Counted from the stretch's first letter, positions 7,663-14,953 are shown. The stretch: 20,434 nucleotides of DNA from Polaromonas sp. YR568 (GCA_945871335.1 CAMBWM010000009.1:1-20434), one strand, 5' to 3'. Made by a program: numbers and translations. Notes: generated by a model from the sequence alone, not told the origin.

Positions 7663-8817
7663 ATGCCCCCCATTCTTTATTTCTTTGCGCTCTGCAACCT
7701 GGTCATTGGCAGCGGCGCTTTTGTGCTGGGCGGGATCTTGCAGCCCATGAGCACCTCGCTTAGCATCAGCGTGGCGGCTGCCGGTCAGGCCATGACCGCT
7801 TATGCACTTGCTACGGCCTTGGTAGCGCCGATGCTGATCGTGCTGACAGCCAAATGGTCACGCAGGCGCACCATTCAGCTGGCGCTGAGTCTTTTCACCG
7901 CCGGCTGCGTGGTGTGCGCGCTGGCACCAAACCTGACGCTGCTGTTGCTGGGCCGGGTGCTGATGGGTGCAGGCGCCATGTTCACGGCCGCTGCATCGGC
8001 GCTCACGGTGAGCATGGTCCTACCAGCCCAGCGCGGTAAGGCGCTGTCCATCGCCTTCTTGGGCATCAGCATCAGCTACGCAGTGGGCGTACCAGTAGGC
8101 GCCTGGTTGGGTTTTGAATACGGCTGGCGTGTACCGGTCTGGCTGTCTGCAGGCGCCAGTCTGGGCGCGCTGGTGGCGGCTAGCTGGATCGTGCCGGCCA
8201 ACATGGCCAGTGCAGGCAACAGCTTTGTCGGCTTCAAGGCTGCGGCTTTGCAACCTGCAGTGTTGCGTGTCTGGCTTCGCACCTTGCTCTACTTCGTGGC
8301 CATCTTCAGTGTGTTCGCTTACATAGGCCCTGTGCTGCAAGCGCTCAACCCCATGAGCACAACCCAACTCTCGCTCAGCCTGGCAGCCTACGGCTTTTCG
8401 GGCATCGTTGGCACTTTGGTCGGCGGATGGGCCAACGACCGCTTTGGTCCGCTGCGCTCTTTAAGGCTACAGTTATCGGCGCTGATCTTGATGATGTGCT
8501 TGCTGCCGCTGACGCAGGGTCACATGGCATTGACCGTCTCGGCCATGGTGGTCTGGGGCGTTACAGGCTTCAGCATGATAGCCCCACAGCAAAGCCTCCT
8601 CGCCGGCCTGTCGCCAGCGCAAGCGCCGCTGCTGCTCAGCTTGAATGGCTCCATGCTCTTTGTGGGCTCTGCGGTGGGCAGCGTGATGAGTGGCGCGCTG
8701 CTAAGCACTCTGGGTTTGAGCCGGCTGGCCTGGGTGGGCGTACCTTTTGCGGCACTCGCGTTTTTGACCCTGCTCTTTGACAAAATGCCCAGACACAAGC
8801 CTCAAGCATCCGCCTGA
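7663..8817 (+). CDS. MFS transporter, DHA1-like
   Basis: Inner-membrane major facilitator protein, 384 residues from the ATG at 7663 (394 if the GTG at 7633 is used), with about 12 hydrophobic segments. The loop between TM2 and TM3 is short and basic (TAKWSRRRT). The second-half loop GGWANDRFGPLRS is a good MFS motif A copy. GRVLMGAGAMFTAAASALT and the VGVPVGAWLG stretch resemble motifs B and C of drug:H+ antiporters (AraJ/DHA1 type). Substrate unknown. It lies 95 bases after yaeQ and 21 bases before the next gene, with which it is probably cotranscribed. Confidence 0.88.
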   Translation: MPPILYFFALCNLVIGSGAFVLGGILQPMSTSLSISVAAAGQAMTAYALATALVAPMLIVLTAKWSRRRTIQLALSLFTAGCVVCALAPNLTLLLLGRVLMGAGAMFTAAASALTVSMVLPAQRGKALSIAFLGISISYAVGVPVGAWLGFEYGWRVPVWLSAGASLGALVAASWIVPANMASAGNSFVGFKAAALQPAVLRVWLRTLLYFVAIFSVFAYIGPVLQALNPMSTTQLSLSLAAYGFSGIVGTLVGGWANDRFGPLRSLRLQLSALILMMCLLPLTQGHMALTVSAMVVWGVTGFSMIAPQQSLLAGLSPAQAPLLLSLNGSMLFVGSAVGSVMSGALLSTLGLSRLAWVGVPFAALAFLTLLFDKMPRHKPQASA

Positions 8818-8838
8818 GCCAAATGCACTGGACAAGCC

Positions 8839-9192
8839 ATGAAGAACATCGCACCTGACGCAAATGCTGATGGCAGCCAGGCATTGGTCCAGCTGCAAAC
8901 TCTGCAAGATGCCTTGGCCCAGCTGCGTGTTGAAACGCTGGGAGCCGCCCTCTTCGCTGAACTGGCACAAGCCCAGCAGGAACTGCTAGCCGCCCTGCCA
9001 CCGCGCTTTTTCGACGTGTTGATGCAGTTGTTAAGCCGGCTCGAATCAAGCGCACTTTTTACCGATGAGAGCTGCTCCTTCAGTCGCCATGATCTGCTTG
9101 ACAGCTTACAGTTGTGGCTGGACAAGGCCGGGCAAACTTTGCAAGCCCAGGCCAGCAGACAAACTGCTGATCCCCCTGATCGGCTGAGCTGA
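8839..9192 (+). CDS. Unrecognised 117-residue protein
   Basis: I do not recognise this protein. It is acidic, Leu/Ala/Gln-rich and probably all helical (LVQLQTLQDALAQLRVETLG, then LFAELAQAQQELLAALPPRF), with heptad-like leucines that suggest helical bundles or coiled coils. It has no signal peptide, membrane segment or metal motif; one Cys (ESCSFSR). Codon use is like its neighbours. It starts 21 bases after the MFS stop and ends 58 bases before the first gene of the copper operon, so it may belong to either unit. Real by frame length, GC bias and tight spacing rather than by homology. Confidence 0.6.
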   Translation: MKNIAPDANADGSQALVQLQTLQDALAQLRVETLGAALFAELAQAQQELLAALPPRFFDVLMQLLSRLESSALFTDESCSFSRHDLLDSLQLWLDKAGQTLQAQASRQTADPPDRLS

Positions 9193-9250
9193 TGCACCGC
9201 AAGAGTTTTGCTGCCAGCCAAGCCAGAACGAATGCGTTATGATTATTTTC

Positions 9251-9628
9251 ATGCGGTTTTTTGTGATGATCCTTCTCGTGCTTTTGCTGCCTTTGGGCAG
9301 CGGTTCGGGCGTGGCCGTGGCAGCAGAGTCTCATCACATCAAAACGCAGGCGCATCAGGCCAGCAACCCTGCTTCAGCGGCACATCTGCCAGACTGCCTG
9401 GGTCACGGTACGATGGCGGACAATGCCAGCCCCGACACGAACGACGTCATAGCGACTGATGCTGCTTGTGACGCATGCTCAGCCTGCCAGACCTGTAACG
9501 TCATGGGTTTGGCTTTTTCTCGGACTGACCTGCAGCCATTGCCGGCGTCCAACGCCCAGCCGCAGGCATTAAGCCCTGCATTCGCAAGCGCTCCCGCAGC
9601 GCGCGACCAAGAACCGCCCATTTCCTGA
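9251..9628 (+). CDS. Small secreted Cys-rich protein (CzcI-like)
   Basis: About 125 residues with an N-terminal signal peptide (MRFFVMILLVLLLPLG...VAVAAES) and a short cysteine cluster CDACSACQTC in the middle, preceded by several His and Asp residues. Small exported His/Cys-bearing proteins of this build (CzcI-like/DUF2946-like) often open metal-efflux operons in Burkholderiales; resemblance is to overall layout, not to a strict motif. The C-terminal tail ends ...QEPPIS. The ATG at 9239 gives four more residues; 9251 is preferred because it yields a normal signal-peptide n-region. Neither start has a strong ribosome binding site. Probably first gene of the copper operon and likely to bind a metal or a thiol-reactive ligand in the periplasm. 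Confidence 0.62.
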   Translation: MRFFVMILLVLLLPLGSGSGVAVAAESHHIKTQAHQASNPASAAHLPDCLGHGTMADNASPDTNDVIATDAACDACSACQTCNVMGLAFSRTDLQPLPASNAQPQALSPAFASAPAARDQEPPIS

Positions 9629-9634
9629 AGGCCG

Positions 9635-9649
9635 GGCCCAAGCTGGGCC
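9635..9649. terminator. Short GC hairpin after the Cys-rich gene
   Basis: GGCCCA (9635-9640) and TGGGCC (9644-9649) form a perfect 6-bp stem with a 3-base loop just after the stop at 9628. No U-run follows, so it is at most a weak attenuator or an mRNA-stabilising hairpin. The 160-base gap up to the next gene holds nothing else that I recognise. Confidence 0.3.
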
Positions 9650-9790
9650 TCTACAAGCTGGCAGCAATCCTTCGACAAGCCGGTTGACGTGCTCTCGCTC
9701 GCTCACACACGCTTGTCTAAGAACCCAAGGCTGCTGCCTTAAACGCTAATCGACATGCTTTTTCAAAGCGTGCGCTTTCAGGAGTTGAAC

Positions 9791-10111
9791 TTGAACCGTC
9801 TGATAAAAACCTTGACCCTCGCGAAGGCCGTGGGCCTGCTGGTGCTGCTTTTGAACAGCCCAGCAACGCATGCGCAAAACGCGGACTATCCACGCGCCAA
9901 TCCTCAGCCAGCCCTACAGGCTGCCAGCCCACAGACCCAGGTGCCGCTCGCCAATTACCAAAGCGCACTGCGAGGACTGCCGCAGGGCGTTGAAAGCCAG
10001 AGCACAGACTGGCGCAGCGCCAACGACACGGTCGGCCAGTTCAAGCGCGGGCACATTGATCTGCTCAAACTTGAAAATGCGCCGCAAGCGCAGCCAAGGA
10101 GCCAGCCATGA
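9791..10111 (+). CDS. Small exported protein of heavy-metal loci
   Basis: 106-residue exported protein. With the TTG start at 9791 the sequence opens MNRLIKTLTLAKAVGLLVLL..., ending ATHAQ, a standard signal peptide; AGGAG lies 6 bases upstream. The ATG at 9755 would add 12 residues without a ribosome binding site. The mature part holds YQSALRGL ... STDWRSANDTVGQF, which matches, from memory, a family of small proteins found directly upstream of metal-efflux outer-membrane genes (pattern Y-SAL...W--AND-VG). Role unknown; periplasmic. Its TGA overlaps the ATG of the TolC-family gene (ATGA), so the two are translationally coupled and probably work together. Confidence 0.66.
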   Translation: MNRLIKTLTLAKAVGLLVLLLNSPATHAQNADYPRANPQPALQAASPQTQVPLANYQSALRGLPQGVESQSTDWRSANDTVGQFKRGHIDLLKLENAPQAQPRSQP

Positions 10112-11277
10112 GCACGCAAATTCGGTTCGCACCAGCTTCGCGCCATCGCCGCCTTGCAGCCTTAAGCGCACTGGCCTTGAGCTCGTTGCTTAATGTCCAC
10201 GCCAACACCCTGCCTGAAGTCAGCGTTCAGGGCCTGCAGCAAGGCAGCGCAAGCACCCTCGCCCCCAGCGTGACGCTGCCCTCGCCCGGCGCAGACCACA
10301 GCGCAGAGTTGGCGCGCCTGCTGGCAACCCCAGTAGACGCCAATGCGGCAGTGCGTATTGCCTTGCTCAACAACCCTGACTTGCAGGTCATGCTGGGCAC
10401 GGAAGGCTTGGCAATTTCAGATCAATTTGGCGCCAATGCGCCGGCCAAGCTCATGGCTCGCAAGGAGATCACGCAGCTGTCTGCGAACACGCAAAAGGCC
10501 TGGATCAACGCCGTGGCCGCCGCCGAATCCGTGAAGGCGCTGCAAGCCGCCCGCCTGGCTGCTGAAAATAGCGGTGAGTTAGCCCGGCGACTTGCAAGGG
10601 TGGGCAACTGGAGCCGCCTGCAACAGGCCCGCCAGCAAGTCTTGCTGGCCGAAGCCGCTGCGGACCTGGCGCGGGCGCAAGACAGCGCCTTTGCTGCCCG
10701 TGAAAAACTCATCGTATTGATGGGCTTATGGGGCCCTGCGGCCATCTTTGCACTGCCAGACGCCCTGCCCGCCTTGCCTGAGGCACCGCTCGACTTACCT
10801 GACATTGAGCAACGCAGTCTGCAGGCCCGTGCGGATCTAAATATTGCGCGCATGCAATTGCAGCGCAAGGAGACGGAGCGACACGTCAAACGCCAGGCCG
10901 ACCTGTGGGGCTCGATGGAAGACACCGCCGCCCTGCGTAGCATGGCGGTGCAAGCCCGCAGCGACGCACGCCTGAGCTACCAGCGCTACCGAAGCCGCTA
11001 CGATCTTGCGCGACATCACCAAAAAGAACTGCAGCCGCTGCGCGAGTTCATCAACGACGAAATGGTGCTGCGCTACAACGGCATGCTGTCCAGCGTGTTT
11101 GATTTGCTGGCAGATACCAAGCTCAAAGCACAGGCAGCCAATGCCGAGGTCGAAGCCCGACGCGATTTCTGGCTGGCCGATATCGACCTGCAAACCTTGC
11201 TGGCCGGCGTGGCACCCACCTTCGCAGACAACGCTGGCAAGGCCGCCGCTGCGGCCAGTGCTTCACCTGCCCATTAA
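10108..11277 (+). CDS. TolC-family protein lacking the usual beta-barrel segments
   Basis: 389-residue exported protein of the outer-membrane efflux (OEP/TolC) family linked to heavy-metal loci. Family stretches: VRIALLNNPDLQ (82-93), NTQKAWINAVAAAES (127-141), ELARRLARVGNWSRLQQAR (157-175), EKLIVLMGLWG (199-209), YDLARHHQKELQPLRE (298-313) and LRYNGMLSSVFDLLAD (321-336). Ordinary members have about 60 residues more between the first two stretches and about 45 more around residue 260; those segments form the two beta-hairpins of the outer-membrane barrel. Here the helical hairpin parts are joined directly. Family comparison is from memory. The signal peptide is around residues 14-32. It follows the small exported gene with an ATGA overlap; no RND pump or adaptor gene is in the window. 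Confidence 0.82.
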   Translation: MSTQIRFAPASRHRRLAALSALALSSLLNVHANTLPEVSVQGLQQGSASTLAPSVTLPSPGADHSAELARLLATPVDANAAVRIALLNNPDLQVMLGTEGLAISDQFGANAPAKLMARKEITQLSANTQKAWINAVAAAESVKALQAARLAAENSGELARRLARVGNWSRLQQARQQVLLAEAAADLARAQDSAFAAREKLIVLMGLWGPAAIFALPDALPALPEAPLDLPDIEQRSLQARADLNIARMQLQRKETERHVKRQADLWGSMEDTAALRSMAVQARSDARLSYQRYRSRYDLARHHQKELQPLREFINDEMVLRYNGMLSSVFDLLADTKLKAQAANAEVEARRDFWLADIDLQTLLAGVAPTFADNAGKAAAAASASPAH

Positions 11278-11326
11278 GCAGCTTTTTAGCGGCTCACTGA
11301 AGATCATGGTCAAAGGAAACCAAAAA

Positions 11327-12760
11327 ATGAACCGACGCAATTTTTTCAACACTGCAGCTATTTCTGCTGTGGCCGCCGCGACAGTGAGCAAGGTCGCCAT
11401 GGCGGCCCTGCCCGAGCCGGCGCTGATGAACAGCCCCAACACCGCTTCCCCGCTAGCCCCGCCTAACGGACAACCCTACAACCCCGTCGTGACGCTCAAT
11501 GGCTGGAGCCTGCCTTGGCGCATGAACCAAGGCGTTAAGGAGTTCCATTTGGTGGCAGAGCCCGTGGTGCGCGAAATGTCTCCCGGTTTCAAGGCCCATA
11601 TGTGGGGCTACAACGGCCAAAGCCCGGGCCCAACCATTGAGGTGGTCGAAGGCGACAGGGTGCGCATTTTTGTTACCAATAAGCTGCCCGAGCACACCAG
11701 CGTGCATTGGCACGGCCAGCGCTTGCCCAATGGCATGGACGGCGTATCGGGTCTCAACCAACCGCCGATTCCGGTGGGCAAAACTTTTGTCTACGAATTT
11801 GAGGCGCGCCGTCCCGGCACCTTCATGTACCACCCGCACGCCGACGAAATGACGCAGATGGCCATGGGCATGATGGGCTTTTGGGTCACGCACCCCAAAC
11901 TCGATAAAAACGGCAAGCACCCGCAGATTGACAGCGTGGACCGTGACTTCGTTTTTTTGCTCAACGCCTACGACATCGAGCCAGGCAGCATGACGCCCAA
12001 AATCATGACCATGCTGGACTTCAACCTGTGGTCGTGGAACAGCCGTATCTTTCCGGGCATCGACGCGCTGAACGTGCGGCACAACGACAAGGTACGCATT
12101 CGCTTCGGCAACCTCACAATGACGAACCATCCGATTCATTTGCACGGCCACGAATTTCTGGTCACAGGCACTGACGGCGGGCCCACGCCCAAGTCCACGC
12201 GCTGGTATGAGGTGACGACCGATGTGGCTGTCGGTCAGATGCGGCAGATCGAGTTCCTGGCGGATGAAGAAGGCGACTGGGCTTTTCATTGCCACAAGAG
12301 TCACCACACCATGAACGCGATGGGCCACGATGTACCGACCATGATTGGCGTGGACCACCGCGGCTTGGTCAATCCGATGCAAAAATCCGTGCCTGACTAC
12401 ATGGTGATGGGCGAGCGTGGCATGGCCGACATGGGCGAAATGCAAATGCTCCTGCCAGACAACACCGCGCCCATGATGACGGGCAAGGGCCCTTACGGCG
12501 GCTTGGAAATGGGTGGCATGTTCAGCATGTTGAAGGTTCGGCGTGACCAAAAGCCTGGCGACTACTCAGATCCGGGCTGGTACAAGCAGCCGCCCGGCAC
12601 CCAGGCTTATGAATGGAAAGGCGCGCTGCCTGAGGCGCCGCGTCAGTCTCCAAGCTCTGCGGCGACCCCGGCTGCCAAAGCTGCACAGAGCGCACAGCCT
12701 GCGACTGAAGTTCAGATTCGAAAACCCGCCAGCGGCGCGGGCCATCAAGGTCATCATTGA
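11327..12760 (+). CDS. Two-domain multicopper oxidase, Tat-exported
   Basis: 477-residue periplasmic copper oxidase, likely to oxidise Cu(I) with O2 as acceptor. It has a twin-arginine signal (MNRRNFFNTAAISAV). Copper motifs are complete: HWHG (127-130), HPH (169-171), HPIHLHGH (268-275) and HCHKSHHTMNAM (321-332), the last giving the type-1 Cys322, His327 and axial Met332. Only about 100 residues separate motif 2 from motif 3, so there are two cupredoxin domains, with type-1 copper only in the second. A tail of about 130 residues is Met-rich (MVMGERGMADMGEMQM, then MFSM) and ends HQGHH. GGA lies about 9 bases before the ATG at 11327; an ATG at 11306 also fits. Third in the copper operon. Confidence 0.9.
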   Translation: MNRRNFFNTAAISAVAAATVSKVAMAALPEPALMNSPNTASPLAPPNGQPYNPVVTLNGWSLPWRMNQGVKEFHLVAEPVVREMSPGFKAHMWGYNGQSPGPTIEVVEGDRVRIFVTNKLPEHTSVHWHGQRLPNGMDGVSGLNQPPIPVGKTFVYEFEARRPGTFMYHPHADEMTQMAMGMMGFWVTHPKLDKNGKHPQIDSVDRDFVFLLNAYDIEPGSMTPKIMTMLDFNLWSWNSRIFPGIDALNVRHNDKVRIRFGNLTMTNHPIHLHGHEFLVTGTDGGPTPKSTRWYEVTTDVAVGQMRQIEFLADEEGDWAFHCHKSHHTMNAMGHDVPTMIGVDHRGLVNPMQKSVPDYMVMGERGMADMGEMQMLLPDNTAPMMTGKGPYGGLEMGGMFSMLKVRRDQKPGDYSDPGWYKQPPGTQAYEWKGALPEAPRQSPSSAATPAAKAAQSAQPATEVQIRKPASGAGHQGHH

Positions 12761-12807
12761 TGGCCGAAGCCACTCCAATTTTTAATTCATCTAAGGCTAA
12801 GTTCAAA

Positions 12808-13338
12808 ATGAAATCAATATCCTCCACAGTCTTGTCCAAGGTCTCGCACTTAGGCGCCGTTACCCTCGTTTCCGTCGCAGGCCTCGCTGCTACGGCCTCT
12901 AACCCGGCCTTGGCCCACGGCGACAAAGCCATGAAGGCCAGCCCCGTTGTCAAAGAGCAAAAGCCCTGGGGCATCGCCGGTGACTTGAGCGGCGTCAAGC
13001 GCATCGTCACGCTGACCATGGACGACAAGATGCGATTCACGCCCGACACGCTGAGCTTCAAAGAAGGCGAGACGGTACGCTTCATCGTTAAAAACCAGGG
13101 CAAGCTATTGCATGAGATGGTGATCGGCACCCGCGCTGAGTTGGACGCACACGCTGCGATGATGGAAAAATTTCCGAAAATGGCGCACGATGAGCCTTAC
13201 ATGGCGCATGTGGACCCAGGCAAGCAAGGCGGCCTGGTCTGGACCTTCAACCGCCCCGGTGATTTCGAGTTTGCCTGCCTGGTGGCCGGCCACTTTGCGG
13301 CCGGTATGAAGGGCCGTATCAAAGTGACAGCGCGCTGA
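12808..13338 (+). CDS. Plastocyanin-like cupredoxin (type-1 copper protein)
   Basis: 176-residue periplasmic blue-copper protein, a likely electron partner of the oxidase or a Cu(I) carrier. The signal peptide ends near NPALA. The cupredoxin core starts at VTLTMDDKMRFTPDTLSFKEGETVRF. The type-1 ligands are His102 (LLHEMVIG), Cys157, His162 and Met167 (FACLVAGHFAAGMKG). Between His102 and the loop lies an insertion rich in His and Met (residues 111-135), found in the copper-island members of this family. The ATG at 12808 gives the normal signal peptide; an ATG at 12760 overlapping the oxidase stop codon also opens the frame and could couple translation. Found next to copper oxidase genes in many Burkholderiales. 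Confidence 0.88.
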   Translation: MKSISSTVLSKVSHLGAVTLVSVAGLAATASNPALAHGDKAMKASPVVKEQKPWGIAGDLSGVKRIVTLTMDDKMRFTPDTLSFKEGETVRFIVKNQGKLLHEMVIGTRAELDAHAAMMEKFPKMAHDEPYMAHVDPGKQGGLVWTFNRPGDFEFACLVAGHFAAGMKGRIKVTAR

Positions 13339-13382
13339 GCCCACTGTTGGGTTTTCAAAATTCACTTTTAAGGAGATCTTCC

Positions 13383-13880
13383 ATGCAAAGACGACTAGCT
13401 TTAATCAGCCTGACCGGCGCAGTGTGCGCCGCTTGGCTACCCGCCGCCTTGGCCCAAGGGCCGGCCATGACCAAGGGCAGCAAGCCTCAAATCGAAGTCT
13501 GGAAAGACCCGGACTGCGGCTGCTGCAAAGACTGGGTAATTCATTTAGAGGCCAATGGCTTTGCCGTGCGCGTTAACGACAGTGGCAACACCGCCGCCCG
13601 CGCCCGCCTGGGCATACCGACCAAGCTCGGCTCTTGCCACACGGGCTTGGCTGATGGCTACGCCATTGAAGGCCATGTGCCTGCGCGCGAGATCCTGCGC
13701 CTGCTGCGCGATAAGCCTGCCGTGCTGGGTCTGGCCGTGCCCGGCATGCCGGTGGACTCCCCGGGCATGGACGGCGCCGTCTATGGCGACCGGCGCGACC
13801 CCTACGACGTGCTGCTGGTTAGCCGCGACGGCAGCACCCGCGTTTACCAAAGCTACAACCGCAAGGCCAATTCAGCTTGA
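13383..13880 (+). CDS. DUF411 periplasmic metal-binding protein
   Basis: 165-residue exported DUF411 protein. After a signal peptide (MQRRLALISL... LAQG) comes VWKDPDCGCCKDW with Cys45, Cys47 and Cys48 in a thioredoxin-like setting. Then SCHTG (Cys85, His86), GHVPA (His98) and GMPVDSPGMDG (Met122, Met129), all typical of the family, which often sits in copper and silver resistance loci. It probably binds Cu(I) or handles it by thiol chemistry; no enzyme activity is established. A very good ribosome binding site (AAGGAGAT) precedes the ATG at 13383. Fifth of the seven genes by type, between the cupredoxin and the CusF-like gene. Confidence 0.88.
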   Translation: MQRRLALISLTGAVCAAWLPAALAQGPAMTKGSKPQIEVWKDPDCGCCKDWVIHLEANGFAVRVNDSGNTAARARLGIPTKLGSCHTGLADGYAIEGHVPAREILRLLRDKPAVLGLAVPGMPVDSPGMDGAVYGDRRDPYDVLLVSRDGSTRVYQSYNRKANSA

Positions 13881-13913
13881 AGACTTGGCTTTCATTTTTA
13901 AAGAAAACATCCT

Positions 13914-14228
13914 ATGAAAAAATTCCTAATCTCTTTCACACACCACAAGTTCTGGCTGGCACTTTCACTTAGCGCACTGACGTTTGGCGCCCTGGCGCAA
14001 GCACTGCCGCTTGCTGAAGGCGAAGTGCGCCGCGTTGACAAAGCCGGCGGCAAGATATCACTCAAGCACGGCGAAATCAAAAACCTGGACATGCCGCCCA
14101 TGAGCATGGTTTTTCAGGTCAGCGACAAAGCATTGCTCGACAAGGTCAAGGTCGGCGACAAGGTCAACTTCACCGCCAGCCAGGTCAATGGTGACTACAC
14201 GGTGATGAGCATCGAGCCGCGTAAATAA
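13914..14228 (+). CDS. CusF-like periplasmic copper chaperone
   Basis: 104-residue secreted protein with a CusF-type OB fold: signal peptide to about residue 30, then EGEVRRVDKAGGKISLKHGEIKN..., a beta-barrel core, and VGDKVNFTASQVNGDYTVMSIEPRK at the end. The metal site is conserved in spacing: His52, Met63 and Met65 match CusF His36, Met47 and Met49. The capping tryptophan of CusF (Trp44) is replaced by Met60. It should bind Cu(I) or Ag(I). In E. coli CusF feeds the CusCBA pump, but no cusA or cusB lies here; the nearest partners are the multicopper oxidase and the cupredoxin. Last gene of the operon, 33 bases after DUF411. Confidence 0.88.
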   Translation: MKKFLISFTHHKFWLALSLSALTFGALAQALPLAEGEVRRVDKAGGKISLKHGEIKNLDMPPMSMVFQVSDKALLDKVKVGDKVNFTASQVNGDYTVMSIEPRK

Positions 14229-14235
14229 GGGCTGA

Positions 14236-14270
14236 CCCTGGTGCGCGCGGGCCGGCTTAAAGGCCCAGGG
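14236..14270. terminator. Possible hairpin at the end of the copper operon
   Basis: CCCTGG (14236-14241) pairs with CCAGGG (14265-14270), with an alternative GGGCC/GGCCC pairing inside. It spans the junction between the copper operon stop and the stop of the convergent DUF1415 gene. There is no U-run, so termination by it alone is doubtful. Confidence 0.25.
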
Positions 14271-14793
14271 CTTTCCAGCCCGCAAGCCCGAGCTTTTCCA
14301 GCGTCTTAATGTTTTCTTCAAAGATGGTTTCAGCCTCGGGAAACGCCTCCACGGCTTTTTCCACGCTGACTTCGCGCAGCAGGTGCAGCATGGCAAAAGG
14401 CGCGCGGTTGGTGTAGTTGCTGATGTCGTCCGGCTCAGTGCCGTCGAACTGAAAGCGCGGGTGAAAGCTGGCGAGTTGAATGACGCCCTCCAAACCGTGC
14501 TCCTCAACCACGCCGTCAGCCACTTCCAGAAAATCATTGAAGTCCAAAAAGTCTTCGAACAGCGTGGCGTGAATTAGCAGCGTGGTGTCAATCTCCTCAG
14601 CCGGCGTGGCCAACAGCAAGTCCAACTCGCGGTCCAGTTCTTCCAGCAAATCGTCCGCATGCCGCGCCCGGCTGACCACCAGCCGCACCTGGTTCTTGAC
14701 ATACACCGCCTTGGCAAACGGGCACAGGTTCAGCCCGATCACGGCTTTTTCAAGCCAAAGCCGCGTTTGGGAAATAACTTCTTCTTCAGACAT
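14257..14793 (-). CDS. DUF1415 family protein
   Basis: 178-residue DUF1415 protein of unknown function. Family hallmarks are present: an opening helix ending in VIGLNLCPFAKAVY, then VRLVVSRA, DTTLLIHATLFEDFLDFNDFL, LEGVIQLASFHPRFQFDGTEPDDISNYTNRAPFAMLHLLRE and the closing FPEAETIFEENIKTLEKLG. The Cys in LCPFA is usual for the family. The ATG at 14793 (MSEEEVISQT) is the family-like start; ten more in-frame codons upstream run into an interspersed repeat and are not used. It is convergent with the copper operon and lies on the same strand as ettA, 160 bases downstream of it. Confidence 0.88.
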   Translation of the reverse strand: MSEEEVISQTRLWLEKAVIGLNLCPFAKAVYVKNQVRLVVSRARHADDLLEELDRELDLLLATPAEEIDTTLLIHATLFEDFLDFNDFLEVADGVVEEHGLEGVIQLASFHPRFQFDGTEPDDISNYTNRAPFAMLHLLREVSVEKAVEAFPEAETIFEENIKTLEKLGLAGWKALGL

Positions 14794-14812
14794 GTGGACG
14801 AACCTCGAAAAG

Positions 14813-14838
14813 CCCTTCGACAAGCTCAGGGCGAACGG
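14813..14838. repeat. Interspersed repeat of the 'FDKLRANG' type
   Basis: The 26 bases read cccttcgacaagctcagggc plus gaacgg. This short sequence recurs between genes in many bacterial genomes and, when translated, gives FDKLRANG. It lies just upstream of the DUF1415 start. One clear copy is present in the window. Confidence 0.6.
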
Positions 14839-14860
14839 AGAAATGCGGCGAAATCAAACC

Positions 14861-14953
14861 CAGCAGGGGCCGCGGAACCGGCTCAGCCGGGCCGCAGGCG
14901 CAGCGGCCCCCTCGGGGGGCAGGAAGCGACACGCAGTGCGCGACCGTGGGGGC
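14861..14953. repeat. Comamonadaceae-type GC-rich intergenic repeat, probable ettA terminator
   Basis: A GC-rich block that ends at the last base before the ettA stop codon. It contains the hairpins CCGGC-tca-GCCGG (about 14878-14890) and GCCCCC-tcg-GGGGGC (14906-14920), and ends GTGGGGGC. From memory, blocks with the same order (GGCCGC...GGCGCAGCGCCCCCTCGGGGGGC...GTGGGGGC) recur after genes in Comamonadaceae. No U-run follows either hairpin. Position right behind ettA suggests a transcript-end role. Confidence 0.5.

Noticed and set aside
9671..9717. Possible degenerate copy of the FDKLRANG repeat (ccttcgacaagc) and a GACAAGC/GCTTGTC inverted repeat
   Set aside because: Only about 12 bases match the repeat and the 7-bp stem has a 30-base loop; both could be chance.
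11453..12550. 365-codon minus-strand open frame opposite the multicopper oxidase
   Set aside because: The protein is a His/Val-rich artefact of codon bias, antisense to a gene with all four copper motifs.
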